Part shown: piece by piece, positions 18,454 through 28,100 of the stretch
Position numbering within the stretch: position 1 is the stretch's first letter
How the letters are laid out: each line of letters begins with the position of its first letter
Origin: Moraxella sp.
GTDB taxonomy: Bacteria > Pseudomonadota > Gammaproteobacteria > Pseudomonadales > Moraxellaceae
Direction: 5' to 3'
DNA: 64,000 nt
Assembly (NCBI RefSeq): GCF_030525845.1
Contig: NZ_JAUNDY010000001.1
Coordinates: forward strand, 56,639 to 120,638
The notes under the pieces: model-generated
Told to the model about the DNA's origin: nothing
What the model saw: only the letters and a program-made list of their open reading frames with translations
Database searches by the model: none
Position numbers and translations under genes: made by a program

Positions 18454-18486
18454 AACTTAACAGCCAAATCAAAAGAGAGCCAAACG

Positions 18487-20208
18487 ATGAAAATCACCCC
18501 CAAAAACCCTGCCTTTGATTTTACCAAATACCGTCCTTTTGAATTTGCTCCGCACATTCCAGACCGTACTTGGTGTGATAAACGCATCGAAAAAGCCCCC
18601 ATCTGGGCGAGTGTGGATTTGCGAGACGGCAACCAAGCCCTCATCGACCCCATGACGATTGAGCAAAAGTTGAAATTTTTTAAACTTTTGGTGGCGGTGG
18701 GCTTTAAAGAGATTGAGATTGGATTTCCGTCTGCTGCCCAAGTGGAATTTGACTTTACTCGTCTGTTGATTGAGGGTGGTCATGTGCCTGATGATGTTAC
18801 TTTGCAGGTGCTTGTGCAGGCTCGTGAGCATTTGATTGAACGCACTTTTGAGAGTTTGCAAGGGGCAAAAAAAGCCATTGTCCATGTGTACAACAGCACC
18901 TCCAAAGTGCAACGAGACAAGGTTTATCAGCTTGACAAAGAGGGCATTAAGGCGATTGCGGTCAATGGAGCGACTTTGCTACGAGACATCGCCAAACGCT
19001 ATCCTGATACTGAGTGGACGTTCCAATATAGCCCTGAGAGTTTTAGCCAAACCGAGACCGATTTTGCCGTAGAAGTGTGCCAAGCAGTCTGCGATGTGTG
19101 GCGACCACAAGATGGGCAAAAGGTGATTTTAAACTTGCCTGCGACCGTTGAGGCGAGTACGCCAAATCTCTATGCCGACCAGATTGAGTATTTTTGCCGT
19201 CATTTGCCCAGTCGCAAAGATGTGATTATCGGCCTACACACCCACAATGACCGAGGTTGTGGCGTGGCAGCGAGTGAGCTTGGTGTCATGGCAGGGGCTG
19301 ACCGTGTGGAGGGGACGCTCTTGGGTAATGGTGAGCGTACGGGCAACATGGACATTTTGACGATGGCGATGAACTTGTACACGCAAGGCGTTGACCCTGA
19401 GCTTGACTTGTCGCAAGTGAGCGAGATTGTGCAAGTGGCGACCGAATGCACCAACTTGCCTGTGCATCCCCGCCATGCCTATGTGGGCGAGCTTGTGTTT
19501 ACTGCATTCTCTGGTTCGCACCAAGATGCGATTAAAAAATCACTCGATTATAACGAAAAACACCCCGAAACCGAAAAACATTGGGACGTGGCATATCTAC
19601 CCATTGACCCTGTGCATATTGGGCGTAGCTATCAAGATGTGGTGCGTATCAATAGCCAATCAGGTAAGGGTGGGGCGGCTTATATCCTCCAACGCCACTA
19701 TGGTTTTGATTTGCCTCGTTGGACGCAGATTGACTTTGCCAAAGTGGTGCAAAACGAAGCTGAGACGCTGGCTCGTGAGCTTAAAACCGAAGAGCTTCTT
19801 GACATCTTTACTCGTACTTTCTTGACTCAAGAAACCTTTAAGCTTAGTGATTATCACATCAAAAATACAGGGGGTAATGTTTCTTTTGAAGGGCAAGTTG
19901 CCACTACTGATGAAGTGCTACAAATCATCGGTCAGGGCAATGGGGCGTTGTCGGCATTTATTGATGGACTCGTAAAAGTAACGGGCAAAGACATTCATGT
20001 AACCAATTATTCTGAGCACGCCATCAATACCAAAGCCACGCCAAGCGTGCTAGATGATGAGCTTGGTGACAACCAAACCCATTCGGCGGCGGTGTCTTAT
20101 GTTCAGCTCAATGTTGGTGGCAAGGTCTATTCGGGTATCGGTGTGTGCAACAGCACGGTATCTTCCATGTTAAAAGCGGTCTTGTCAGCCTTATCGCAGG
20201 CGTGGTAA
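18487..20208 (+). CDS. leuA: 2-isopropylmalate synthase (long form)
   Basis: 573 residues, matching the longer LeuA subfamily. LeuA condenses acetyl-CoA with 2-ketoisovalerate, the first committed step to leucine. The DRE-TIM barrel carries SVDLRDGNQAL at residues 42-52 and the metal-site motif LHTHNDRG at about 250. The C-terminal regulatory domain (leucine feedback site) spans about 430-573 with VQLNVGGKVYSGIGV. AGAGAG precedes the ATG. It is unlinked to leuC/leuD/leuB (28101-34790). A GGGCGAAT palindrome lies in the leader, and no leucine-rich leader peptide is visible. Confidence 0.97.
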   Translation: MKITPKNPAFDFTKYRPFEFAPHIPDRTWCDKRIEKAPIWASVDLRDGNQALIDPMTIEQKLKFFKLLVAVGFKEIEIGFPSAAQVEFDFTRLLIEGGHVPDDVTLQVLVQAREHLIERTFESLQGAKKAIVHVYNSTSKVQRDKVYQLDKEGIKAIAVNGATLLRDIAKRYPDTEWTFQYSPESFSQTETDFAVEVCQAVCDVWRPQDGQKVILNLPATVEASTPNLYADQIEYFCRHLPSRKDVIIGLHTHNDRGCGVAASELGVMAGADRVEGTLLGNGERTGNMDILTMAMNLYTQGVDPELDLSQVSEIVQVATECTNLPVHPRHAYVGELVFTAFSGSHQDAIKKSLDYNEKHPETEKHWDVAYLPIDPVHIGRSYQDVVRINSQSGKGGAAYILQRHYGFDLPRWTQIDFAKVVQNEAETLARELKTEELLDIFTRTFLTQETFKLSDYHIKNTGGNVSFEGQVATTDEVLQIIGQGNGALSAFIDGLVKVTGKDIHVTNYSEHAINTKATPSVLDDELGDNQTHSAAVSYVQLNVGGKVYSGIGVCNSTVSSMLKAVLSALSQAW

Positions 20209-20212
20209 TCCC

Positions 20213-20242
20213 AAAAAAGAGCGGAGAGATTCGCTCTTTTTT
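20213..20242 (+). terminator. Terminator of leuA
   Basis: Perfect stem AAAAAAGAGCG (20213-20223) and CGCTCTTTTTT (20232-20242), 8-base loop GAGAGATT. The same stem and nearly the same loop recur after grxD (57918). Confidence 0.92.
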
Positions 20243-20769
20243 ATGGTTTAAAATTTATTTAACATAATCCTAAATAAATTGTGAAATTTGGAAAATTTCA
20301 AATGGGGTATGATGAGCATCAATATTAAAACTTGAATGTTTTTATTGATTGTAAAAAATAAGGCATTGTTAATTCAAAATACAAACCTCAAACACCCATT
20401 CCACTTAGCAAAGAGCAGATTAAGTGAGCATTCTATCATAGTCTGACATTTAGAATAACATTTGGTTTTTCTTTTAAACCTTGCTAAGTAATGTCTGATA
20501 ATGACTACAACCCTTACACTCATAGCGTTGTCTGCCATTGTTAAAGCCTGCTTTGACAAAATGCTGAGATTGGCACTTAGGGCAATGGGTAAATGTTTGA
20601 TTCATTGGTAGTTTGTTGGGTTATGGTAGAATGGGTATATTTTAGCTTATGTATTTTTTTGTTTAACAAGACCGAAAATAAAAATAGATTTGTGATGGGG
20701 TTGTTGGTTGTCAAAACGGATATTTAATGCGCCCAAATTTTATGCTAAAATATTTTTTTCGCCAAAATC
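20243..20769. other. 527-base gap with an insertion-sequence remnant
   Basis: No intact gene. The minus strand from 20605 down carries a broken zinc-ribbon transposase N-terminus (separate entry). The stretch 20606-20769 should hold the promoter of the MscS gene. Confidence 0.7.
20366..20605 (-). pseudogene. Remnant of a transposase N-terminus (IS1/IS1595-like zinc ribbon)
   Basis: From the ATG at 20605, 43 codons read as a zinc-ribbon domain with HCPKCQSQHFVKAGFNNGRQ followed by RYECKGC, then a stop at 20474-20476. The CPxC...GRQRYxCKxC pattern is typical of the first domain of IS1- and IS1595-type transposases. Beyond the stop, other frames continue without a long ORF and no catalytic part is found. 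No clear terminal inverted repeats were seen, so exact limits are unknown. Family assignment is tentative. Confidence 0.6.
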
Positions 20770-21939
20770 ATGATTTGTTTTACCATGCCAGCCATTCAAA
20801 CCCACCTTGCGGATTTTTTTAATAAAATCTTTTATGACTTATACCAAAGCATTTATGTGTCTTTGGGTGGCTCGCTTGATGATGGCGTGATAAACTGGGC
20901 GGAGCGTGGCATTACGTTTTTGGCGATTGTGATTAAATGCGTGATTTTGCTGGTGGTGATTGGCTTTTTTTATTGGTTGGTGGTTTATATTTTAAAACAC
21001 CTTAAACATAAAGTGCATTTGTCCCAACGCCAAGTATGGATTACACGGGCGGTGTTTCGCTATGCATGGTTGGTGTTAAGCACGCTTGCCGTGATGACTC
21101 AAATTGGTGCTGAAACCAAAACCATTACCGCTACTGCAAGGGCGACCACTTGGGCGGGATTTTATTATGTGCTTTGGGCAAATAGCGGACACATTTTGGC
21201 AAGTGTGTTAAAGCATTATGAGCTAAATGCATCCATTGAGCAGTTGTTAAAAAACATGGTTTCGGTGGTCATCATGGTGCTGGCGTTGGCGACCATTTTG
21301 GCACAGTTTGGCTTCGACATCGTCTCGCTGGTGGCGGGTCTTGGTATTGTGGGTTTGGCGGTGGGTTTTGCCGCCCAAAGCACGCTTGCCAACTTCATCG
21401 CTGGGATTACCATTTTGGTGGAGCAATCTTTTCAGGTGGGCGACTGGATTCGTATCAACAACCAAGAAGGGCGAATTGTCAAAATCAGCCTACGAGCCAC
21501 CCAAATCCTTGACCGTGATAACATCATCATCATCATTCCCAACGCCACCATGTCATCATCGGACGTGGTGAATTTAACTTCCAAAAAAATGATACGTTTT
21601 GACGTGCCAACTCGCATTGAGCTTAGTGCCAGCATTGAAGACGCACGCCAAGCGATTTTGGAGGCTCTTGCCAAAGAAGAAGTTGTGTTGCGTCAGCCTT
21701 CCCCAATGGTAACAATGAGCGAGATTGGCGATTATGCCATTCATTTGATTGTGCGGTTTTGGGTGGCTCCCTTGTCAGTGGCACGCATTCCCATCATCAA
21801 AGAACAAATGCAAGAAAAAATCAAAAATAGCCTAGAAGGGGCAGGCATGACCATTCCCAAAGTGGCGTTGTCGGTGGAATTGCCAAAAAGTCAGGTGAAA
21901 ATTGATACTGATGTAGTGGAATTGCCAAAAAGTGATTAG
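20770..21939 (+). CDS. Small-conductance mechanosensitive channel (MscS family)
   Basis: 389 residues. Two to three N-terminal membrane helices, then the pore helix region LVAGLGIVGLAVGFAAQSTL at about 190-210, the signature of MscS TM3. The cytoplasmic beta domain follows (EQSFQVGDWIRINNQEGRIV, IIIIPNATMSSSDVVNLT). These channels release solutes under hypo-osmotic shock. The C-terminus holds a small duplication (VELPKSQ and VELPKSD). A second ATG at 20785 is also possible. It is longer than E. coli MscS (286 residues) because of an extra N-terminal helix region. Confidence 0.92.
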   Translation: MICFTMPAIQTHLADFFNKIFYDLYQSIYVSLGGSLDDGVINWAERGITFLAIVIKCVILLVVIGFFYWLVVYILKHLKHKVHLSQRQVWITRAVFRYAWLVLSTLAVMTQIGAETKTITATARATTWAGFYYVLWANSGHILASVLKHYELNASIEQLLKNMVSVVIMVLALATILAQFGFDIVSLVAGLGIVGLAVGFAAQSTLANFIAGITILVEQSFQVGDWIRINNQEGRIVKISLRATQILDRDNIIIIIPNATMSSSDVVNLTSKKMIRFDVPTRIELSASIEDARQAILEALAKEEVVLRQPSPMVTMSEIGDYAIHLIVRFWVAPLSVARIPIIKEQMQEKIKNSLEGAGMTIPKVALSVELPKSQVKIDTDVVELPKSD

Positions 21940-22047
21940 AGGATATTTGGCGATTGAGTTGCTACCATGCACCAAATGGGCTGACATGGCGTTTGTACAA
22001 CATCACATTGAATTGGTGTTAAAATAGCCAACATTTAATAATTATGC

Positions 22048-22053
22048 TATAAT
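22048..22053 (+). promoter_or_regulatory. -10 element of the rlmKL promoter
   Basis: TATAAT preceded by GC, 30 bases before the rlmKL start. The -35 region is weak. Confidence 0.45.
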
Positions 22054-22083
22054 TATCCGTTTATCAACACAGAAAAAACCGCC

Positions 22084-24888
22084 ATGATTTCACCATTCGC
22101 CCAGTTTGACCCCAACGCCTTTGATGTTGTGATTACGTGTGCAGAAGGGCTAGAAAATGCCCTATTGACCGAGCTTGCTTTGTTTGGACTGACAGGGCAA
22201 CTCATGCGGACGGGGCGAGTGCGAGTGCGTGTGTCTTTGACTCACTTTTATAAAATCTGCCTATACAGCCGAGTGGCGAGCCGTGTATTACTGCCGATTG
22301 GTGAGTATTATTTTTGCCAAAAAACCCAAACCGTCAACCAAGTGCGTGAAACAAGTGGACAAAAAACCACCCGTACCGTAGAAACCAAAGTCATTGATGA
22401 GGACGTGCCGTCTGCTTTGTATGAGTTTGCCAGTCGCTATGATTGGACAAGCATTTTTGGGGTGGATAATACCTTTGTTATCCGCCTATCCACCGACAAA
22501 CGCCTAAACGTCAACCAACAATTTGCCACCTTGCGTATCAAAGATGCGGTGGTGGACTGCTTTAATCGCAAATTGGGTGAGCGTCCGAGCGTGGACAAAT
22601 CCCCTGATTTTCACATCTATGCCCATGCCACCAGCGAGCTTTGTGAATTGTATTTGGATTTGTCTGGTACAAGTTTACACCGTCGTGGCTATCGTGTGGC
22701 GAACACGGACGCACCCCTAAAAGAAAACTTGGCGTCTGCCTTGCTTTATGAATGCGGTTGGTACAAGGGCGAGCACACCGCCTTGATTGACCCCATGTGT
22801 GGCTCTGGTACATTCATCACCGAAGCCCTGCTCATGCGGACAAACTACCCTGTCGGCATTGACAAAAAGGCAAGCGAGTTTGGCTTTTATCATTGGGAGC
22901 ACCACGATAATGAGCTGTGGCAAAGTTTGGCAAATGAGGCGTTGAACCAATTTCACGACAATTTAGCACAACTTGAACAAGATTTCATCGCTGGCAAATT
23001 CACCGTCATCGCATCTGACGCCAACGCACAGGCGGTCAAAGCCTGCCACAAAAACCTACTGGCGTCTGCCCTTGCCCCCATTGCCGAGCGGATTGGGCTT
23101 GCTCAGCGACCGCTTGCCCAGCTCAAATCTGCCCTAGCCACGCTCGATACTGAGTATACACTTGTTATCACTAACCCCCCTTATGGCGAACGCTTGGGCG
23201 AGAGCGATTTGATCAAACCTTTGTATCACGGTTTGGGGCTGATTGTAGCGGACGGCTTGCGTGGGCGGTGCAAACGAGCGGATTTGGCGGTGCTGGCAAG
23301 TCATGTTGAGCATGCTGATACCTTGCCAATTGTCAGCCCAAATACGTTAAAATGTCATAACGGTGTACTGACGGTGTATTTTCGTCATGGGCAAATTGAT
23401 GTTGAAAAAACCAATCACGCCAACACCGATTTGATTGCCAATTTTATTAAAAAAGACATTGACAATCCTGACAGCCAAGAATTTATCAACCGCTTACAAA
23501 AAAACATCGCCAATCTTAAAAAGTATGCCATTAAGTATAATATCAGCAACATGCGAATTTATGACGCGGATTTACCCAATTATAACGTGGCGATTGATGT
23601 ATATGGCGATAAAATCCACGTCCAAGAATACGCCCCACCCAAACAAATCCCTGTTGAAGTTGCCAAAGCTCGTTTTAATTTGGTGTTATCGGCAATTCGT
23701 GATATTTTCCATGTACATCGTGAAAGTATTTTTATTAAAACTCGCATGCGTCAATCAGGCAATGACCAATACACCAAAACCGAAAGCAAAAACAAAAAAA
23801 TGTACATTGCTCATGAGCATGATGCGTATTTGTATGTCAATTTTACCGATTATTTGGATACAGGGCTTTTTATCGACCACCGCAATATGCGTGAAATCAT
23901 CAAACACGAAAGTCGGGGCAAACACGTCCTAAATCTGTTTGCTTATACGTGTACCGCCAGCGTGCATTCGGCAATGGGTGGGGCAAAGTCAGTAACCAGC
24001 GTGGATTTGTCCGCCAATTATTTAAATTGGGGCAAGCAAAATTTTGCCTTAAATGGACTGGATTTGACCGCCAGCACATTAGATGAAAAGCCCAAATATG
24101 AATTTATTGCGACCGATGTCTTTGAATGGCTCAAAAACAATACCGAGCAATTTGATTTGATATTCATTGACCCACCCACTTTCTCAAACTCCAAAAAATT
24201 CAAAGGTACTTTTGATGTGCAAAGAGACCATGTTGCACTCATCAGCCGTGCCATGAATAGATTGACATCAAATGGCGTATTGTATTTTAGTAATAACTTT
24301 ACCAAATTTGAATTATCCAAGGAAGTTAAAAATCGTTATGAAGTGATTGAGCTGACCGATAAAACCGTCGGTGTGGATTTTAATCTTAAAAAACCCATTC
24401 ATCAAAGTTTTAAAATCACGCACAAAAACCAAACCATGAGAACCTATGACGTACAAAGTGATTTTGATGCGGTGGTAGATGATTGGGTAAATGAGGATTG
24501 TCAAGATCATCAAACCGACAAAAACCCCCATTCAAAATTTGATAAAAAATCAGACTTTAAAAGAAAAGACCACACCAAAGGCAAATTTAGTAAATTGGAT
24601 AAAAAATCTGACTTTAAAAAGCGTGATTTTAATAAGTTCAACGATAAAAAGTCTGATGATAAAAATACCAAAGGCGGTATTAAAAATGCCAAAGCTCATT
24701 TTAGAGCCAATTTTGATAAAAATGTCTCAGAATTGATAGAAATGCAAACTACTGCCCCTACCAAACCCAAAATGCGTTATGAAAAAGTGGACGGTAAATT
24801 GGTGGCAATGCCTGTGATTGACAATCAATCCCAAAACCCAATTACTGAGAATGCTCCCAAAAAATACAAAGTCAAATCCAAAAACTAA
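22084..24888 (+). CDS. rlmKL: Bifunctional 23S rRNA methyltransferase RlmKL with a long basic tail
   Basis: 934 residues; E. coli RlmKL has 702. The N-terminal half is RlmL (m2G2445) with a THUMP region and catalytic motif VITNPPYGERLGE at about 361-373, plus LIDPMCGSGTFITEAL. The C-terminal half is RlmK (m7G2069) with LNLFAYTCTASVHSAMGGAK and FDLIFIDPPTFSNSKKF. After about residue 780 comes an unusual tail of roughly 150 residues, very rich in Lys, Asp and Asn, with repeated DKKSDFK blocks (24541-24563 and 24598-24620 are near-identical DNA). The tail may add RNA affinity. ttcA follows 14 bases later. Confidence 0.95.
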   Translation: MISPFAQFDPNAFDVVITCAEGLENALLTELALFGLTGQLMRTGRVRVRVSLTHFYKICLYSRVASRVLLPIGEYYFCQKTQTVNQVRETSGQKTTRTVETKVIDEDVPSALYEFASRYDWTSIFGVDNTFVIRLSTDKRLNVNQQFATLRIKDAVVDCFNRKLGERPSVDKSPDFHIYAHATSELCELYLDLSGTSLHRRGYRVANTDAPLKENLASALLYECGWYKGEHTALIDPMCGSGTFITEALLMRTNYPVGIDKKASEFGFYHWEHHDNELWQSLANEALNQFHDNLAQLEQDFIAGKFTVIASDANAQAVKACHKNLLASALAPIAERIGLAQRPLAQLKSALATLDTEYTLVITNPPYGERLGESDLIKPLYHGLGLIVADGLRGRCKRADLAVLASHVEHADTLPIVSPNTLKCHNGVLTVYFRHGQIDVEKTNHANTDLIANFIKKDIDNPDSQEFINRLQKNIANLKKYAIKYNISNMRIYDADLPNYNVAIDVYGDKIHVQEYAPPKQIPVEVAKARFNLVLSAIRDIFHVHRESIFIKTRMRQSGNDQYTKTESKNKKMYIAHEHDAYLYVNFTDYLDTGLFIDHRNMREIIKHESRGKHVLNLFAYTCTASVHSAMGGAKSVTSVDLSANYLNWGKQNFALNGLDLTASTLDEKPKYEFIATDVFEWLKNNTEQFDLIFIDPPTFSNSKKFKGTFDVQRDHVALISRAMNRLTSNGVLYFSNNFTKFELSKEVKNRYEVIELTDKTVGVDFNLKKPIHQSFKITHKNQTMRTYDVQSDFDAVVDDWVNEDCQDHQTDKNPHSKFDKKSDFKRKDHTKGKFSKLDKKSDFKKRDFNKFNDKKSDDKNTKGGIKNAKAHFRANFDKNVSELIEMQTTAPTKPKMRYEKVDGKLVAMPVIDNQSQNPITENAPKKYKVKSKN

Positions 24889-24902
24889 TTTGAGAAACAA
24901 AC

Positions 24903-25988
24903 ATGACACAATCAAATTTAGACCAAAATTTAAATAATGATGATTTAGAAATCATTCAAGCCCTCTCCCAATCGTCCGAAACATTTGATGAGCATGATGA
25001 TGGCGATGATAATGAAGTACATGATTTTGATGATGGCATTAAATCAGCTCGCTTTAAAAAATTGCAAAAAAAGTTGAGAAAAGAAGTGTCTTGGGCGATT
25101 CGTGATTTTAATATGATTGAAAATGGCGATGTGGTGATGGTTTGTATTTCTGGCGGAAAAGACAGTTTTACTCTGCTGGATATTTTGCTATTTTTAAAAC
25201 GCATTGCCCCGATTAATTTTGAAGTGGTTGCGGTAAATCTTGACCAAAAACAGCCCAATTTTCCAGAGCATATTTTGCCAGAATATCTCTCCAAACAAGG
25301 CATTCCTTATTATATCTTAGAAAAAGACACTTATAGCATTGTCAAATCCGTTGTGCCAGAAGGCAAAACTTATTGCTCAGCGTGTTCAAGACTTCGCCGT
25401 GGCTCATTATATGGTTTTGCCAAACAAATTGGGGCAACCAAAGTGGCATTAGGACACCATAGAGATGATATTTTGGCGACTTTCTTTTTGAATTTATTTC
25501 ACGGCGGAAGTTTAAAGGCAATGCCCCCAAAACTGTTATCGGACGATAAACAAAATATCCTAATTCGCCCGCTTGCCTATGTTGCCGAAAAGGATATTAT
25601 TAAATACGCTAATTATAAAAAATTTCCAATCATTCCGTGTAATTTGTGTGGCTCGCAGGAGAATTTACAACGAGCGATGATAAATGACATGCTCCGTGAA
25701 TGGGATAAGGCACACCCAAAACGTTTGGCAAGTATGTTTAAAGCACTCCAAAATGTCGCCCCCAGTCAGTTGGTGGATAGAGAATTGTTTGATTTTGAAA
25801 GTTTAAAACTGGCAAGAGACGATAATGAGCGTCTTTTTGAAGGCGATAACATTCAAGTGGGTGTGGTGGAAAAACTTGCCGATATGGGTTTACCTGTTAA
25901 TCCACAAGTACAATCGTTTAATCCGAAATTTAATCAGGATAAGTCTGAAAAGGGAAATAAAATTCCTGTAATAAATCCTGTGATTTGA
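24903..25988 (+). CDS. ttcA: tRNA 2-thiocytidine biosynthesis protein TtcA
   Basis: 361 residues; E. coli TtcA has 311. TtcA thiolates cytidine 32 of some tRNAs with ATP and an iron-sulphur cluster. The PP-loop SGGKDS is at 83-88. The cluster cysteines are in [10 protein letters not shown] and in PCNLCGSQ. An acidic extension (residues 1-50, with [16 protein letters not shown]) precedes the usual start, and a polar tail follows the core. It is directly downstream of rlmKL, giving a two-gene RNA-modification unit. Confidence 0.95.
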   Translation: MTQSNLDQNLNNDDLEIIQALSQSSETFDEHDDGDDNEVHDFDDGIKSARFKKLQKKLRKEVSWAIRDFNMIENGDVVMVCISGGKDSFTLLDILLFLKRIAPINFEVVAVNLDQKQPNFPEHILPEYLSKQGIPYYILEKDTYSIVKSVVPEGKTYCSACSRLRRGSLYGFAKQIGATKVALGHHRDDILATFFLNLFHGGSLKAMPPKLLSDDKQNILIRPLAYVAEKDIIKYANYKKFPIIPCNLCGSQENLQRAMINDMLREWDKAHPKRLASMFKALQNVAPSQLVDRELFDFESLKLARDDNERLFEGDNIQVGVVEKLADMGLPVNPQVQSFNPKFNQDKSEKGNKIPVINPVI

Positions 25989-26017
25989 TAAATACAAATT
26001 TAATGTTTGGTTTGTAA

Positions 26018-26082
26018 GGGCGAATTTCAATTCGCCCCTAAGGATAATTACTTTGTATCATTTTTAAGGGTTGGTTGGTATA
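26018..26082. repeat. Second copy (right half) of the TATACCAAC-ended element
   Basis: GGGCGAATTTCAATTCGCCC (26018-26037) followed by a tail ending TTTTTAAGGGTTGGTTGG and TATA. This aligns with 7975-8043, which ends TTTTTAAATTTGGTTGG and TATA. The left end TATACCAAC is not present here. Confidence 0.6.
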
Positions 26083-26209
26083 TATTACACGCCTTTGCAT
26101 TGGGTTAAATAACTGTTAAACCAATGCGATAAGTTTGGTTTGTTTATCAAGTGATAACATATTCATCCAAACACAATCAAACAATAAATTCACTGCTGTG
26201 AGAGAGTTA

Positions 26210-26566
26210 ATGTTGAAAAAATTTTTATTGTTGGCAGCATTGTTTGTTTTAGCCATTTCTCAAGGAACATTAATTTATTTGATTGGTGGGCATAATCCCA
26301 ACTATGATTTTATAGGTATGTTTGATGATGTTGAATTTTTTGGTATCCCTACCCATATTACTTGGGTAATAAAATTATGTCAAACTGGGGTGATATTGAT
26401 ATTGCCAGCATTACAATTTTTAATAGGATTTTTCTTAATTTTTTTAGAAAAACATTCATGGGCGATTTTAAATATTAAGATTGCTGCTGTTATTGTGCTG
26501 TTTTTGACCTATACTATTCATTCTCCCACCATATTATTTAATGCGGTATTTATTAGTGGTCATTGA
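26210..26566 (+). CDS. Small hypothetical membrane protein
   Basis: 118 residues from the ATG at 26210; the frame is open from 26135, but the MLKKFLLLAALFVLAISQGT start looks like a true first membrane helix and has a GAGAG ribosome site. Three probable transmembrane helices (about 3-20, 50-78, 85-105). No family recognised. It stands between a repeat element and a convergent TfoX-type gene. Confidence 0.6.
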   Translation: MLKKFLLLAALFVLAISQGTLIYLIGGHNPNYDFIGMFDDVEFFGIPTHITWVIKLCQTGVILILPALQFLIGFFLIFLEKHSWAILNIKIAAVIVLFLTYTIHSPTILFNAVFISGH

Positions 26567-26583
26567 GCTTTTTATAAAATATT

Positions 26584-26895
26584 TTAGTTATGTAAAAATG
26601 ATTTTACCAATGCAATGAGTTCATCTTGTTCATCAAGCAATAGTCTGTCAATTAAAACATAATTTAAATACACCATTTTACCCTGTCTTAAATAGCCAAA
26701 GCGATTGTCATTGTCATCAATCTTTAATTTTTTGATAAAAATTTCGTCATCTTGGACAATGCCAATCATTGTGTGGTTTAAAAATACACCATAACCGCCA
26801 AACATTCGTTTATAAGAAATATCGCCCAGCGGAGCAAGCTGTTCGCATAGATAATTAATCATCAAAGTATTAGCCAAATAGGAAGTTTTAATCAT
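26584..26895 (-). CDS. TfoX N-terminal domain protein
   Basis: 103 residues covering only the TfoX/Sxy N-terminal domain. The diagnostic stretch is ISYKRMFGGYGVFLNHTMIG, followed by FGYLRQGKMVYLNYVLID. Full Sxy/TfoX proteins (about 200 residues) have a second domain and activate competence genes with CRP. Stand-alone N-terminal domains like this are widespread with no proven role, so a competence function should not be assumed. It is convergent with the small membrane protein and divergent from hpt. Confidence 0.8.
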   Translation of the reverse strand: MIKTSYLANTLMINYLCEQLAPLGDISYKRMFGGYGVFLNHTMIGIVQDDEIFIKKLKIDDNDNRFGYLRQGKMVYLNYVLIDRLLLDEQDELIALVKSFLHN

Positions 26896-26968
26896 GATAT
26901 GGGCTAATTGTTAAAAATCAATGGCTATCGGTGTGATTAAATATTTTTATTCAATTAATATTTTGTGC

Positions 26969-26974
26969 TATAAT
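26969..26974 (+). promoter_or_regulatory. -10 element of the hpt promoter
   Basis: GCTATAAT ending 61 bases before the hpt ATG. A TTTATT sequence lies 17 bases upstream. Confidence 0.45.
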
Positions 26975-27035
26975 AGCAAATCAACCAAATATCTTTTAAT
27001 TCTTATTGATAAATGTGTCCAAAATAGGTAATTTT

Positions 27036-27566
27036 ATGACCTCACCAACCCTAAACGTCATGATTAGTAGCGATGAAATCGCCCAAATGGTAAAGCGACT
27101 TGGTAAAGAAATCAACGATCATTATGCAAACAGTGAAAAAGACCTTGTTTTGATTGGACTGTTGCGTGGTTCGGTGATTTTTATGGCGGATTTGTGTCGA
27201 GCCATTGACAAACCGCACGAAATTGACTTTATGACCGCATCAAGCTATGCCACAGGGACGACTTCAAGCGGTGATGTCAAAATTTTAAAGGATTTGGATG
27301 GCGACATTCGTGGCAAAGATGTGCTGATTGTTGAGGATATTATTGATTCTGGTCGTACTCTTTCTAAGGTGGTGGAAATTTTAAAAACTCGTGAACCAAA
27401 CTCCATTGAACTTTGTACGCTTGTGAGTAAACCCTCTCGCCGTGTGGTGGAAATGGACGTGAAGTTTTTGGGTTGTGAGGTAGAGGATAGGTTTATTGTG
27501 GGGTATGGGTTGGACTACGAACAAAAATACCGTCATTTGCCATTTATTGGGGAAATTGGGCTTTGA
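27036..27566 (+). CDS. hpt: Hypoxanthine phosphoribosyltransferase
   Basis: 176 residues from the ATG at 27036 (AGGTAA ribosome site); an upstream TTG at 27006 is less likely. Hpt converts hypoxanthine or guanine plus PRPP to IMP or GMP. The PRPP-binding motif is [20 protein letters not shown], and the base-side segments are [14 protein letters not shown] and [20 protein letters not shown]. It fits with the NCS2 purine importer at 6496. It is monocistronic, followed by a 534-base gap. Confidence 0.96.
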   Translation: MTSPTLNVMISSDEIAQMVKRLGKEINDHYANSEKDLVLIGLLRGSVIFMADLCRAIDKPHEIDFMTASSYATGTTSSGDVKILKDLDGDIRGKDVLIVEDIIDSGRTLSKVVEILKTREPNSIELCTLVSKPSRRVVEMDVKFLGCEVEDRFIVGYGLDYEQKYRHLPFIGEIGL

Positions 27567-28100
27567 TGTTTAAGTGATGTTGGTGTGAATCTTAATTTGT
27601 GTAAGCCAAGTCTTGTCATGGTAGGGCATGAGACTTGGTTACAAAATAAGAAAGAGTGTCTCGTGCCAAAAATCCATCTGTGTTCCCATGGGTGAAGCAA
27701 TTAATAAAAAAATCTTTGTTAATCATCGCAGGATTGGTATGCAAACTCAAAGCTTGGTAAGTGGCGGTTAATATATTGCTGGGTTTGGGTTTGTGATATG
27801 GGTGGATTGCTTGATATTTCTTATTAAGGAGTCTTTCAATGGGTTGGACAGCATGAATATCACATTACATCCAATGGATAATCAATTTTGTGACACTTGA
27901 TAGCATTGATGGGTTGCACAGAAAAAGCCACAGCGTAATTTTGGATTATTGTTGGCTGATACATCAAGCAAATCTTAGGTTTTGTATGTATTTTCTTTTA
28001 TGGTGCCATAAAAGAATTTTGGTTTCTTGTAGATTGATCATTGGATCTAGATGCATGTAAAAAATAAGCCATCAATCATTTGATGGCTTATTTGATGATC
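27567..28100. other. 534-base gap without a recognisable gene
   Basis: Both strands show only short frames. The base composition is less AT-rich than most gaps here and short frames near 27840-28050 read like former coding sequence, but no family is recognisable. The leuB terminator occupies 28062-28093. The rest could be decayed gene sequence. Confidence 0.5.
28062..28093 (-). terminator. Bidirectional terminator after leuB
   Basis: Perfect 14-bp stem AAATAAGCCATCAA (28062-28075) and TTGATGGCTTATTT (28080-28093), loop TCAT. It lies 8 bases past the leuB stop on the minus strand and ends the leuC-to-leuB run. Confidence 0.88.

Noticed and set aside
18400-18486. Leucine leader peptide and attenuator before leuA
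   Set aside because: The only short ORF has a single Leu codon and no alternative terminator is visible.
26584-26895. Calling the TfoX-domain gene a competence activator
   Set aside because: Only the N-terminal domain is present, and lone domains of this type have no proven competence role.
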